DNA of 51,457 nt from JAYUDN01 sp043739785 (GCA_043739785.1 JAYUDN010000003.1:1-51457), one strand, 5' to 3'; positions 11,306-21,153 are shown, counted from the stretch's first letter. A program made the numbers and translations. Notes: generated from the letters alone by a model not told the origin.

Positions 11306-11323
11306 TCGGAATCTTTACTTCTT

Positions 11324-11353
11324 AAAAATCCCTCCCGAGCATTCGGGAGGGAT
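11324..11353 (-). terminator. Terminator directly behind tRNA-Met
   Basis: Arms ATCCCTCCCGA and TCGGGAGGGAT (11 bp, 4-nt loop) are followed on the minus strand by a T run. It starts 13 nt after the encoded CCA of tRNA-Met and should end that transcript before the hairpin element. Confidence 0.85.
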
Positions 11354-11366
11354 TGTACGAATCAAA

Positions 11367-11443
11367 TGGTGCCAATGAGTGGGCTCGAACCACCGACCTC
11401 AGCGTTATGAGTGCTGTGCTCTAACCAGCTGAGCTACATTGGC
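11367..11443 (-). tRNA. tRNA-Met (CAT), elongator type
   Basis: A full 77-nt cloverleaf: acceptor GCCAATG/CATTGGC, discriminator A, encoded CCA (11369-11367), D-arm TAGCTCAG...GAGC, anticod loop CTCATAA and T-arm GGTTCGAGCC. G1-C72 pairing and the absence of three G-C pairs in the anticodon stem speak against initiator tRNA. CAT could also be a lysidine-modified tRNA-Ile, but the loop resembles elongator Met. The anticodon stem has one A-C mismatch at 31-39. Confidence 0.93.
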
Positions 11444-11460
11444 AGACTGGAACTATGGGA

Positions 11461-12468
11461 TTATATCGAAAAGCCATAGGTGTCAATAGTTTTTTCGAGG
11501 GTTTCGAGGAAATCTGGGAACTCTTTTTGCTCCGGAGTTACTCCCCTGGTCGTGCTAAAGAGTTTCTGGAGCGAGATTTTTCAATGACTGAGATTGAGCT
11601 CATGGTGCATCCGAGTGTATTCCTCATTTTGGCAGTACCATTCGAGAAAAGCAGTAGATTCATCCATATTCATCCCACCGATTTCCTTATACATATCCCA
11701 GAAGAATGGTTTTTCCGACTGTAGCGCTCGAGTTGCACTCACCTCTCATCGTACTATGGAGCCATCAGCGAGACTGAGAAGTTGCCACATCTGATTACTC
11801 TCTAGCCATGGGAGGTACAGCTGGTGAGCTGGTGAGCTGGTGAGCTGGTTTGGGGGTTGAGGAGGTTCCCTTCCAATGATAAAGTATAGAGTGTCTTTCT
11901 CGTCAAAATCAAGTCGGTCAAAAGTGGGGTCATACACAAAGATTAATCGCCATTGTTTGTCTGACAGTGTCGAATCGAGTCATACTAAACGAAGCCATTC
12001 ATGGCGATTGATTTCCGTATTCACCCCCTTGATAATGCCGGCAGTACGGGAAAGTGGAGAGTACGATAGCTCGATAACTGGTCGCGTCGAACTGCTGTCA
12101 ATATGGTGACGAAGGTGGATGCTCTGAGCGAATGGCTGGAAGGATAGGTAATTGACTCGTACAAAAAGCGTATGACTTGGGAAGAGACGAGCCTCTACTT
12201 TTTTGTGAAAACTCAGTATGACGATAGGGGATGCTCCAAGTGGCGTATACTCATTTTCCGGACAGATCCGATAGAGCTTCTCGTCAAGAGCGTTACGAAC
12301 GAGAAACGCGGATACCAGTTCGGGAGTGCTCGTTACGATTCGATAGCGCATCTTCATATAAGAGGCTCGGATAAGTTCCTCTACCCACCCGATATCACCA
12401 TAGTTGTCGATAATATCTACAAAAATATCGATAAAAAGGAGGTGAGTATGTCGGTGTTCGTGAGGCAT
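11461..12468 (-). CDS. earP: EarP-like protein-arginine rhamnosyltransferase for elongation factor P
   Basis: 335 residues with three in-frame TGA. The N-terminus FIDIFVDIIDNYGDIGWV matches the DIF....DN.GDIG loop of EarP, whose Asp residues are needed for catalysis. The C-terminal half has IVRGEVSATRALQSEKPFFW, matching the conserved IRGEDSFVRA...KPF.W block that binds the TDP-rhamnose nucleotide; the Gly of VRGE is TGA. EarP adds rhamnose to Arg32 of EF-P, helping ribosomes through polyproline stretches. The family is best known from beta- and gammaproteobacteria. No efp or rhamnose-synthesis gene is nearby. An 8-bp tandem repeat is inserted in frame around residues 205-216. Confidence 0.9.
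11819..11849 (-). repeat. In-frame 8-bp tandem repeat in earP
   Basis: AGCTGGTG is repeated three times (11819-11842) and followed by a partial fourth unit. It is read as a Pro/Ser/Gln/Leu-rich bulge between conserved blocks of EarP. An 8-bp unit is not a multiple of three, so a change of one unit would shift the frame; a phase-variation role is conceivable but unproven. Confidence 0.75.
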
Positions 12469-12546
12469 TGAAAATGGAATGGTAACCGAGAAATATTTGA
12501 CTTATAAAGTATAAGTGCTAATGTAACGATAATTTACTTATAAAAT

Positions 12547-12906
12547 ATGCTTGAGAGAGGAGCCTTTGAGTTGATAGACCTTCCAGATAGAACCCAAATT
12601 CTCCTCAATCATTCGCTTGTGGGTATCATCGAAGAAGTGAGTTGATTTTTTAAAACATGGATGGAACATCGTAACTTTCCAGATATTCCACTCTCTCAGT
12701 TAGGAACTCATTGTTATGAAATTGGAAAGAATGAAACTGGGAAACTTCGAGTAAGGATACAAATTTCAGTTCTTGCTTTTTTGCCAAGAGAGTTTTATAT
12801 TCCAGGTTCATTTTCTGTGGATGTAGTACTTGATGAGCCCATTGTTCTTACTAATATCACGCCTTTGGTACTCGATTTTACACCTTTACCAAAGAAATTC
12901 CACTAA
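12547..12906 (+). CDS. Conserved-looking hypothetical protein, 119 residues
   Basis: I do not recognise it. The frame is MLERGAFELIDLPDRTQIL... with one TGA (residue 34) and ends at TAA. It is soluble, beta-rich in the second half (alternating hydrophobic strands from residue 75 on) and lacks Cys motifs. TTGACT at 12497 may be the -35 of its promoter. AT content is higher than in the flanking genes. It is followed after 57 nt by a Nudix gene on the same strand. Confidence 0.7.
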
Positions 12907-12963
12907 AAGTATTTTTCTCCAAGTCTTCATTGCGATTCTATAGATTTTTCTTATAATCGCAAT

Positions 12964-13404
12964 ATGACACGAGCGCTTATCCCATCGGCTGCCCATATAA
13001 TATTTCTTCACGGATCCCAGATCCTCCTCCTTCGTCGGTCCATGCACCAGCCGAATTGGCCCGGACACTGGTGTTTCCCTGGGGGTAAAGTCGATGATGA
13101 TGAGCTCCTTCGAGAGTCTGCTATTCGAGAAACGAGCGAAGAGGTTGGGATTACTCTCAGCTCTGATGATATCGTCGCGGACTATGTGATCAATGCCAGG
13201 TATACCAATGGAACTCGTATTTACTACTTCGGCGTCGTGACTGACTGGACGGGGCAGCCTGAAAACAAGGAAGAACACCTCCATGAAGAAGCGGAGTGGT
13301 TTTCACTCAATGATCTCCCACTCTCCATCGTCCCTCACCATAGAGAGGCGATAGAAGCTATGAAGCATAAAACGCATTTTCGTGAGTATGATGCGGTAAG
13401 ATAA
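12964..13404 (+). CDS. Nudix (MutT-like) hydrolase
   Basis: 146 residues. The Nudix box is complete: G-G-K-V-D-D-D-E-L-L-R-E-S-A-I-R-E-T-S-E-E-V-G at about residues 40-62, with the metal-binding RE..EE glutamates. It sits on the usual alpha/beta frame, with FCPGG-like CFPGGK just before. Nudix enzymes hydrolyse nucleoside diphosphates linked to another group; the substrate cannot be told from the sequence, but a MutT-type house-cleaning role or ADP-ribose/nucleotide-sugar hydrolysis is likely. No TGA codon is used. A second Nudix gene lies at 45957. Confidence 0.95.
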   Translation: MTRALIPSAAHIIFLHGSQILLLRRSMHQPNWPGHWCFPGGKVDDDELLRESAIRETSEEVGITLSSDDIVADYVINARYTNGTRIYYFGVVTDWTGQPENKEEHLHEEAEWFSLNDLPLSIVPHHREAIEAMKHKTHFREYDAVR

Positions 13405-13484
13405 ATCGCTATCGACGATACATTTGACATATTATCTAAGCACCCATTTGAGCGATGACTGTTGAAACCCCATAAAACTTAGAC

Positions 13485-15599
13485 ATGAAACCCTATATAC
13501 CGAAGAAACATCACTCCATGGGAAAGAAAATAACCGAAAAGGGGATTATCCATTTCGAAACACGAAAGGTAACGATCGAAACCAAAGAAGGCATCATCTA
13601 CTATGTCTACGGAACTCGCTCGTATTGATTTGTCCACGGTGATCTCGTTTCCCTCGAAGTGACTCGACCTGGAGGAGATGGGAAGCTTCCGGAAGCTCGG
13701 CCCATGAAACTCGAACGACGTTCAGAAGAACCCCTCCTGATGGAGGTTATTTCTGAGAAGGGGAAGATCACCTATAAAATCCTCGATGAATTCGGCGGGC
13801 TCACCGTCAAAACGGAGAAACCAATTCCTGAGGCAACTCCGGGCACGCTCTTTCTCGTGCAGTATATCGATAATTCCACTGTTCGAATCATTCGACGATT
13901 TTCGGATCGTGGGAGTTCCGATGTCGAAGAAATGATTATCCTCTTTCGAAGTGGGGCCCGTCTCGAGTGGCCGAGAGACTTCGATCGAATCCACGTGAAA
14001 TCATTCGATGCCTTCCCTCCACCAAAATCGACAAGCTACGAGCAAGCGTTCCGATTCGATGGTGCCCTTCCAACTCATATCAAACTTTCGGATAGAACCC
14101 TTTTTTCTCGTCTCAAGGTTTCCGGGAAAGAACGTATGGACTTTCGAGCGTGGCCGACACTGACGATCGATGGGGCCGATGCGAAGGATCTTGATGACGC
14201 CATCTCCCTTGCCAGATATGAAAATGGGGATTTTCTTCTCGGAGTGCACATTGCTGATGTCGCCGAATATGTCGAAGAATCCAGCTCACTTGACCGAGAA
14301 GCCCTCCTTCGTGGAACGAGTATCTATATGCCGGGACGAGTTATTCCGATGCTTCCCGAAGTCCTATCGAATGATCGATGTAGCCTCTACCCTGGCGAAC
14401 CCAAACTCGTCTTATCGATCCTGCTTCGTGTCGATAGAGAAGGGAGGGTAAAAGAATCCTACATCACCGAGTGACTCATCGAGTCGATGCATCGTGGAGT
14501 GTATGATGAAATATATCGGTTACAGGTTGAAGGTTGAAGGTTACAAGTTTGATCCGATTGAGTTTCTTCAGAGGAACTATCATTCCAAAATACCTGAAAC
14601 CTGAAACCTGAAACCTGAAACAGAACTCCCCTCTGGCAGACAACGATTCGTCACGCGTGGGAGCTTTTCGACATCCTGACGAAGCGTCGAAAGCGAGAAG
14701 GAAAGATTACCTTCGAAACGACAGAGTGCTATTTCGATCTTGATGCGGATCGAAATGTCCTCGGTATCAAGAAGCGTGATCGTAATGACGCCCATATGCT
14801 CATCGAAGAGTGTATGGTCCTCGCCAATGAAGAGGTGGCGAAGTGGTGTGTGAAGCAAAAACTCCCATTTCTCTCGCGAGTACACGCCATCCCAGGCACC
14901 GAGCAGATGAAGCTCATCGCTGAGATTATCGAACAGAAACACTTAGCAGAAACCATCGAACCACATCATATCCGAGAACACCTCGAGATGGCGAAGGATC
15001 CCGTCGAACGCTACCGTCTTTCTCGACTCCTTCTCCCGAAGATGGCGAAGGCGCACTATGGCGAACTCCCGGTTCGACATTTCGGTCTCGCCCTGACTTA
15101 CTATAGCCACTTTACTTCGCCGATTCGTCGTTATCCGGATCTCCTCGTCCACCGTATTATCAAGAAGTTCCTCCACAATGAACTCGACCCGAAAACGAAA
15201 GCGACCTATATGAAGGAGATGAAGAAGTATGGGAAAAACTTGACCGAGCGAGAGAAGCGCGCGGAAGATGTCGAGCGTGCCATCGATGCGCTCATGATGT
15301 GTCGATATATGTCGAAATATGTCGGGGATACCTTCAATGGTATGATTTCTGGACTGACTGAAAACGCCCTCTATGTCGAACTCGAGAGTGGGGTCGAGGG
15401 TTCTGTCTTTTTCGGACGGCAAAAAAAATCCCCAGTTTCAGGGGGGAAGGGGGTATGAGAAAAACTCACCCTTGACCCGATTCGAGGATCACTTCGGGAT
15501 AAAAAATGAAACGAAAAGTACCGCATCGGGGATACGATCCGAGTAAAAATTGAAGAGGTAGATATGCTCAATCGAAGAGTGGAAATGGGGGAGGTGTAG
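13485..15599 (+). CDS. rnr: Ribonuclease R (RNB family exoribonuclease)
   Basis: 704 residues, open throughout only in table 25. Order: N-terminal cold-shock/OB regions (residues 1-180), RNB catalytic core with TIDGADAKDLDDAISL and GVHIADVAEYV (Asp residues that hold Mg ions), VLSNDRCSLYPGEPKLVLS, then IEECMVLANE, FTSPIRRYPDLLVHR and a C-terminal S1 domain. It degrades structured RNA 3' to 5'. An insertion of about 38 residues (345-383) built from 7-bp direct repeats separates the LIESMHRGVYDEIY and WELFDILTKRRKREG blocks, which are nearly contiguous in the family. The S1 domain also carries a low-complexity KKSPVSGGKGVG loop. Confidence 0.95.
14519..14632 (+). repeat. Short-repeat insertion inside rnr
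   Basis: GGTTGAA is repeated twice near 14525-14540 and ACCTGAA exactly four times at 14592-14619, enclosing a spacer. The segment is absent from typical RNase R. It keeps the reading frame only because the TGA triplets it brings are read as Gly. Confidence 0.8.
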
Positions 15600-15600
15600 A

Positions 15601-16587
15601 CTAGTCTTCTATGAGTTCAACAGTAAATCCTGTTAAAAAGGCCTCGGAAGGTATTTGGGTAATTTTTGAACTACCCTGTGTCGCATTTTCCAGTGATATT
15701 CTATTGTTTAACATTCTTCAATATCTTTCAATATTTCAAACTACCCCTATTATGGGGTTTTGATCATATTCTAGGCTTTGCCCATTCTTCTGATTATCAT
15801 AGGCAATTGTTCTATACGTTATCTTCACTCGTTTCCCGAAAAACTTTTGAAATATCTGATTAAGAGCATACTCATAGGGCAAAGATAGCCAAAATCAATC
15901 ACCGTATATATTTTCTGGAACCGGATTGCCCTCAAACGAATATTGTTGCTCATAGGGAGTGGCCCGGACTACTATTTTAAAATCAGTATTTTCTATGATT
16001 AATCCGTCAGGATTACCACTGAAAAATAAAGTGTCTAAAGTACGTATATCTCATTCATGCCCTCTGGGATTATATTTGTTTTGATTTACCATGAGTCCAT
16101 CCGTCCGTGATCGAGCGATAACTTGCTTTTTTCATTCCCCTTCTTGAATATATGGAATAAGTGGAACTCCTAAAAGTCATCATACTTTTGGCATAGCAAG
16201 TAAATTTTCTTTTATCCATGCAATATCCACTTCTATAGTTCAATCCCTTCAACCTCCATACAATCCACCACTATCTTCATAAATAACTCGTATCTTGAGT
16301 CTATCTCACTCTTGCGAAACTACTTCATACACAGTCAAAACCTCTCATGCTCCATATCCATCATCTCGCGTGATAAACCGCATTTTAGGGGTAAAAATAC
16401 GTAACGCATTAGCATTTAATGATGACTGAACGCCTCTTTGGGCTTCTCTTTTTACTGAATCGACTTCGATTTTTTGTCCGAATGGTTTCTTTCTTAGCCT
16501 CCTTTTCTCCAAAGCTTTTCTTTCAGCTTTTGGGATTGTAGTATCTTGGTCCGAAAGAGAGAGGTTATTGAGTGAGAAGTTTCACAT
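15601..16587 (-). CDS. Uncharacterised UGA-rich protein, 328 residues
   Basis: Not recognised. The frame is invisible in the standard code because it has 12 in-frame TGA, the first at codon 2 (M-G-N-F-S). It begins with a charged Lys/Arg stretch (about residues 20-45), followed by beta-rich sequence with repeated GDR/GDG turns, and ends ELIED-TAG. There are no signal peptide, membrane helix or Cys clusters. It converges with rnr, leaving 1 nt between the two stops. Base composition is more AT-rich than the neighbours. It follows the 16621-17037 gene after 33 nt, so the two probably form one operon, an accessory pair of unknown role. Confidence 0.8.
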
Positions 16588-16620
16588 TTTTATCAGATAG
16601 TAATAATATTATTGGGTAAA

Positions 16621-17037
16621 TTATCCAGCATAATCTGGTACGTTTCCAGAAATTCTATCAATTTCTCGAGCATTTCTTGTTATTTGTTCTTGAGATCATT
16701 CTCATACTAATTTATAAGCTGCTATCCCTGACACTTGATCAATCATATCACCCGTATACATTGGGTTAGATTCGAATGCTTCTTTTGACCTTGGTACTGG
16801 TGGTTTATGCGAATCATCTACGAAAATTGATCCTTGTATATCAAGTAATGAAGATTCTAAATTAACAACCTTTCCGTCAGTTAGATATACTGCAGTTGCA
16901 TGTGCTACTTGTCAATCCTTTAGACGAAAAACTACTGATTTGGCATATTCACCTTTTCTTAGAAATTGTAAGATGAAACCTAATGTGGTACTCCTTATTG
17001 GAGAATTGGATAATCATTTAAGATAAATGCTATTCAT
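16621..17037 (-). CDS. Uncharacterised protein, 138 residues
   Basis: Not recognised. The start is MNSIYLKGLSNSP and the stop TAA; four in-frame TGA are read as Gly. A central block, VVFRLKDGQVAHATAVYLTDGKVVNLESS, looks like a small alpha/beta or beta-sandwich domain with a conserved-looking His (an NlpC/P60-like or papain-like core is possible, but no catalytic Cys precedes it). It is the first gene of a two-gene unit with 15601-16587 and has the same AT-rich, UGA-rich codon use. Confidence 0.75.
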
Positions 17038-17078
17038 AAAAATAATTAAATAGTAAAGTAATTTTATATTAACCTATT

Positions 17079-17321
17079 TTAGATTTTGTCAATACTTTTT
17101 ACTACTTTCCTCGTACTCGTCCATCCACTCACCATCTCCCACTTTTCTCCAGTTTCCTCTTCGAGAAATCTCAGGAGTTCCTCATTCCCTTTGCCATCTT
17201 CTGGAACGGCTCGAAGTCGAATCTTGAGCGTGCCATCGTCCATATACCCCACGCACCCTGTTTTCCGTGCTCGGGGTATTACTTTGATCGTGAGTGAATG
17301 TTGACTGAGATCAATCTTCAT
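17079..17321 (-). CDS. DUF167 / YggU family protein
   Basis: 80 residues, the normal size for this family of single-domain proteins. The sequence has the expected strand-turn pattern: LTIKVIPRARKTG, LKIRLRAVPEDGKGN, ELLRFLEEETG, VSGWTSTRKVVKS. The central KIRL.A.PEDGKGNE block is the family signature. Function is unknown. It is transcribed on the minus strand and diverges from the methylthiotransferase gene; the 124-nt gap holds that gene's promoter. Confidence 0.93.
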   Translation of the reverse strand: MKIDLSQHSLTIKVIPRARKTGCVGYMDDGTLKIRLRAVPEDGKGNEELLRFLEEETGEKWEMVSGWTSTRKVVKSIDKI

Positions 17322-17383
17322 ATTTTAGTGAGAGGAAATAAATGTAATCTGTTCTTGATACAAACCTTTTCCTACAAGGGAGT

Positions 17384-17411
17384 TTGCAAGAATGGCATTT
17401 CTCCATATAAC
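17384..17411 (+). promoter_or_regulatory. Promoter for the methylthiotransferase gene
   Basis: TTGCAA (17384-17389), a 16-nt spacer and TATAAC (17406-17411). Transcription would begin near 17418, less than 30 nt before the coding start, so the 5' leader is very short. Confidence 0.6.
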
Positions 17412-17445
17412 TCTATAACTTTTAGTTAGCTTACGTACTCTTCCC

Positions 17446-18747
17446 CTGGATTATAAAGTTTTTGGCTGTAAAACCAATACCTACTTCGCAGAAAAATGGC
17501 TGGTCCACCCACACTTGTCTGACAAGAAGGGATATTTTATCGCGTCTTGTGTCGTGACGGACAAAGCCAAAGCGAAATGGGTAAAGCATGCGAAAAAGAA
17601 ACTATGAGAGCTCAAAACCTGAGAAAAGCTCTTCCTCTCTGGATGTGGGAATATCCGAGATGGCGTCGTGGATCCGAAGTTTTTTGAGGTGTATGACGAA
17701 CTGACTGATTACAAAGATACCATAGAAATCCTTCCTGAAGATCCAGATGACTATGCAGTAACGACGGAAGAACGGAAGGCAATCATGAAGACCAAGATTC
17801 GTTCGCTCCGGTGACTCGCTGGGAAGCAACTCTTCACTCGCAAACATATCGTCATCCAGACGGGATGTGATAATTTTTGTACTTTTTGCCTCACGGTCCA
17901 AGCCCGTGGACGACATAAGTGGCGACCGAAAGAGGAGATCGTCGAAGAAATCCGTGTCTTTGTCGAAGGTGGTGGCAAGGAAGTAGTATTTACTGGGATC
18001 AATCTCGGAGCCTGGGGGAGTGACACTTCCAATAATTATCAGGAGTCGAAGTTTGTCGAACTTGTCGAAACGGTGCTCTCAGAAACCACACTCGAACGCC
18101 TCAGGATCTCCTCGCTCGGGTTAGAGTTCTGCTCGGATGAATTGATTCACCTCTTCGAAAATCCAAGAATCAATGCTTATGCACACCTCTCCATACAGTC
18201 AGGGTCTTCGTCCATACTTCAAGCCATGAACCGACACTATGATGGAGAAAGGGTGCGAGAAGTGCTTCAGAAACTCAGAAATATCCAAAGAGAAGATGGA
18301 GTAACCCTCAATATCGGTGCGGATCTCATCGTCGGATTCCCGGGTGAAACCGATACAGATTTTCTCGATACACTCTCGCTCGTTCGAGATTTCAAGATTA
18401 CCCAGCTCCACGCCTTTGCTTTCTCTCCCCACATCGATCACTACTCGGTACCAGCAGGCATATTTCCTGACCAAGTCCCGAATCATCTGGCTCAGAGTCG
18501 ACTCAAGCAACTCCTTCAAGCGGGAAAGGAAGCATTCGATTCCTTGGCAAAGGTAAATGTGTGAAAAGAACTCCGAGTTCTTGTCGAAAAAGTACCTTCA
18601 CTATCAGAGTTCTCAGGATGGTCAGAGAATTATCTTTTTTGCAATGAAGCAAACTTCGAACTCTTTCCAGGTCAGGAAATCAAAAGGGGAACAATCGTAA
18701 AGGGGATATACAGATTCCCAGTTCACAATAATACCCAGGAAGATTAA
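17446..18747 (+). CDS. mtaB: MtaB/MiaB-type radical SAM tRNA methylthiotransferase
   Basis: 433 residues if counted from CTG 17446. The N-terminal UPF0004 domain has the cluster Cys residues (FGCKTNTYF, IASCVV, LSGCGN). The radical SAM core has GCDNFCTFC (CxxxCxxC for the second 4Fe-4S cluster), then FTGINLGAWG, HLSIQSGSSSILQ.MNR and LIVGFPGETD. These enzymes add a methylthio group to t6A37 or i6A37 of tRNA. The stop is TAA; four TGA are read as Gly. No ATG, GTG or TTG precedes the conserved N-terminus in frame: after the in-frame TAA at 17416 the only start-like codon is CTG 17446. Either a CTG start or an assembly indel explains this. Confidence 0.88.
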
Positions 18748-18772
18748 AATCTCGAAAGGAGGATTTTTATTT
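18746..18772 (+). terminator. Probable terminator after mtaB
   Basis: AAAATC and GATTTT arms flank a GAAA-containing loop, followed by T-rich sequence directly at the mtaB stop. The stem is weak. Confidence 0.5.
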
Positions 18773-18801
18773 CCAAAAAAATTCCCCCATTTGGAGTATT
18801 T

Positions 18802-19947
18802 CTATCCCATTTTTTCGATCATCGCATCGAGTTTTGATATATTCTCCGTGAGTTCTAAGAGAAGTGATTCACTTCTCTTTGATGCGAGTTCTGTGTGTCC
18901 CTGTCATTCCAGGCTTGAACCGGAATCTCATCTTAATCCGACTCGGACTCAGACTGGTTGTCACCCTGAGTGAAGCGAAGGATCCAGTGTCCCTATGTTT
19001 GTAAGTGCTTTCTGAGATACAACAAGTTCTTCCTTTTGTTTCTCGAGGAATGATTTCAGTGACTTAAGTGGTTCTACTATGTCCGTTCGGAGAGAGTTAA
19101 TGTACTTTTCAGAATCAAAGATATTTCCCTTATTGGCTTTCTTTTCTACTTCTTCCAGTTTAAGTACTAAAGCAACGATCTCTGAGAAAGTAGTGGCAAG
19201 GGAATCGAATCCGTCAGAAAGCACCCTGAAGTTCATATCTTTTTGGAAATTTTCTTGTATGAGATTACCTTTTGCTTCTATCTCTGGGGTGAACTTCTGG
19301 ATCTTCTCTCAGAGGTTTCAGAAGGCGTAGAGGGGATGGAGAAACTGGTATATGGAACGAAACACTGAAAATAGGAACGTTAGCAAAGTGATAATCAATA
19401 AATACCCATAAAAAAAGCTGGAAACCAAAGTGAAAGTATCATATGCCTCACTCTTATATAAGGTCCATAAAAAGAAAGGTGGTCCAACAACTGGAAGTAC
19501 TACCATGAGCGCATACATTTTCAACTTCATGAAAATATCCTTCTCTCATAGCATCCTTTCTAGGAATCACTCCATAAAGATCTTTGGTCTTGAGAGAGAG
19601 ATTTCTCGTATATCACCATATTCGAGTTTTTTATTTAACTCAAAAAATGTTACACCCGATTTGAGAAAGAAAAAAAGATACTGTATTAATGGATAAGCTA
19701 TGGTTATACATGAAAAACAAATACTCAGGGTAAAGAGTGAAAAGTTTGATTCAGAGACGAAGATTTTGAGAAATATAGGAATTGAAAGGATCGCAATAAA
19801 AAATCAAATAACAACCGAAAATATAGAAAGAGTAATAAGGTAAAAAATTGTTAGAATATGATTTTGCCAGGTGAAATTCCGCTTGGTAATAAACCCATAT
19901 TTATCGAGTTTATAGAGTTCTTCAGTTGTAAAATTTGTCATCTTCAT
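18802..19947 (-). CDS. Multi-pass membrane protein with C-terminal coiled coil
   Basis: 381 residues, reconstructed across several TGA. The N-terminal 25 residues are soluble, followed by two helix pairs (about residues 30-95, then 150-200 with MYALMVVLPVVGPPFFLW and YGYLLIITLLTFLFSVF). After residue 210 comes a long amphipathic coiled coil (LVLKLEEVEKKANKG, EPLKSLKSFLEKQKEEL). A roughly 35-residue low-complexity insert rich in G/S/R (about residues 315-350) is encoded by extragenic-palindrome-like DNA. The end, ELTENISKLDAMIEKMG, returns to coiled coil. Function is unknown; a membrane-tethered scaffold is a guess. ATG 19947 is preceded by AAGG only 1 nt upstream. Confidence 0.8.
18900..18990. 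repeat. Palindromic repeat sequence inserted in a coding region
   Basis: Two motifs that look like dispersed extragenic repeats lie next to each other: an imperfect palindrome ATTCC-A-GG/CC-GGAAT (18906-18926) and a segment beginning TCACCCTGAGTGAAGCGAAG (18961-18985). Both are read in frame on the minus strand as part of the membrane protein. Similar sequences are scattered in unrelated bacterial genomes, usually between genes. Confidence 0.6.
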
Positions 19948-20028
19948 ACCTTGAGTTTATTCTATTTCTCTTTATTTTGCAAAAATTCCCCCATTTCTGG
20001 AGGAATTCATTTGTGTAATGTGTACTTT

Positions 20029-21153
20029 CTATGCTTCAAGCGCTTCTGCCGGTATTTCTACCGGAGCTTCGCTTGGCACATAGTTCGGGTCGAGGGCCTT
20101 GAGTGAGAGACCGATACGCTTTGAGGTTGGATCAAAGGTAATAATTCGAGCCTTCATCATCTCACCGACGTGGATCTTCTCCTCGAGGGTCTTCATCATA
20201 TCTCCCTGGATTTCAGAAAGGTGGATGAGTCCAGAGATTCCTCCATCGAGCTCGAGGAATATCCCGAACTGAGACATACGAAGGACTGGTGCTTCGATGA
20301 TGTCTCCGACTTGGTACTTGTCCGCGAGGACTTGCCAAGGGTTTGCCTTAAGACGCTTCATCGAGAGAGAAATCTTCTCTCCTTCGATACCGATAATCTG
20401 GATAGTCACCTTGTCTCCGATACGAGCATGCTTGTGAGGGTTGTTCACATGTCCCCAGTCGATTTCTGAAACGTGGACGAGTCCTTCGATCCCATTGAAG
20501 GTGACGAAGAGTCCGTAGTTCAGTATTCCAGAGACATTTCCTTCGACGACGTCACCAATCTTGAGGGTCTGCATTGCTTGTGAGCGTTGCTCTTCGATAG
20601 CGGCTTTTTCTGAGAAGATGATCTTCTTCCCTCCCTGGTCGATATTGAGGACTCGTACGTGAAATGGCTTTCCGACAAGTTTGTTCAGGTGTTCGAGAAT
20701 CTTTTCTGAGTTCGCACCTTCGACACGTGGGTAGTGAAGTGGAGTGAGCTGAGAAACGGGGATAAATCCCTTGATCCCATCGAGGTCGATGAGGAGACCT
20801 CCCTTGTTCGCTTCGCTTGGAACGACCGTAATGATTTCCTTCGTATCGAAGTTCGAGTTGAGTTTCTCGATGAGCTTGATCTGGCTCGCCTTTCGAAGGG
20901 AAAGGTGGATGAGTCCAGAGTTGCGATCATCACCGATGACGATCGACTCGATACGGTCACCAGGGTGGATCTCGCCAGTATCTTCTGTAGAAGACTGCAT
21001 ATGAGTTCCCGTGATAATACCGGTAAACTGACCTTCAAGGTCGACGAGGATCATCTTCTGGTTCGCGATGAGCACGGTACCCGTGACCACCTCGTTGACC
21101 TTGTACGACTCGATCGCTTGCGATCCTTCGAGGAGTTTAGCAAAATCTGACAT
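20029..21153 (-). CDS. rpsA: Ribosomal protein S1-like protein with four S1 domains
   Basis: 374 residues with four S1 repeats: 20-90 (VVTGTVLIANQKMILVDLEG), about 105-180, 200-270 (GDVVEGNVSGILNYGLFVTF) and 285-355 (GDIIEAPVLRMSQFGIFLEL). Each of the last two has the FGIF/YGLFV...G..GLVH.SE.. motif that binds RNA. It ends in an Ala/Pro/Glu tail. S1 recruits mRNA to the 30S subunit and matters more where Shine-Dalgarno sites are rare, as here. E. coli S1 has six domains; four is common in other phyla. Despite many glycines the gene uses no UGA codon. Confidence 0.95.
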   Translation of the reverse strand: MSDFAKLLEGSQAIESYKVNEVVTGTVLIANQKMILVDLEGQFTGIITGTHMQSSTEDTGEIHPGDRIESIVIGDDRNSGLIHLSLRKASQIKLIEKLNSNFDTKEIITVVPSEANKGGLLIDLDGIKGFIPVSQLTPLHYPRVEGANSEKILEHLNKLVGKPFHVRVLNIDQGGKKIIFSEKAAIEEQRSQAMQTLKIGDVVEGNVSGILNYGLFVTFNGIEGLVHVSEIDWGHVNNPHKHARIGDKVTIQIIGIEGEKISLSMKRLKANPWQVLADKYQVGDIIEAPVLRMSQFGIFLELDGGISGLIHLSEIQGDMMKTLEEKIHVGEMMKARIITFDPTSKRIGLSLKALDPNYVPSEAPVEIPAEALEA

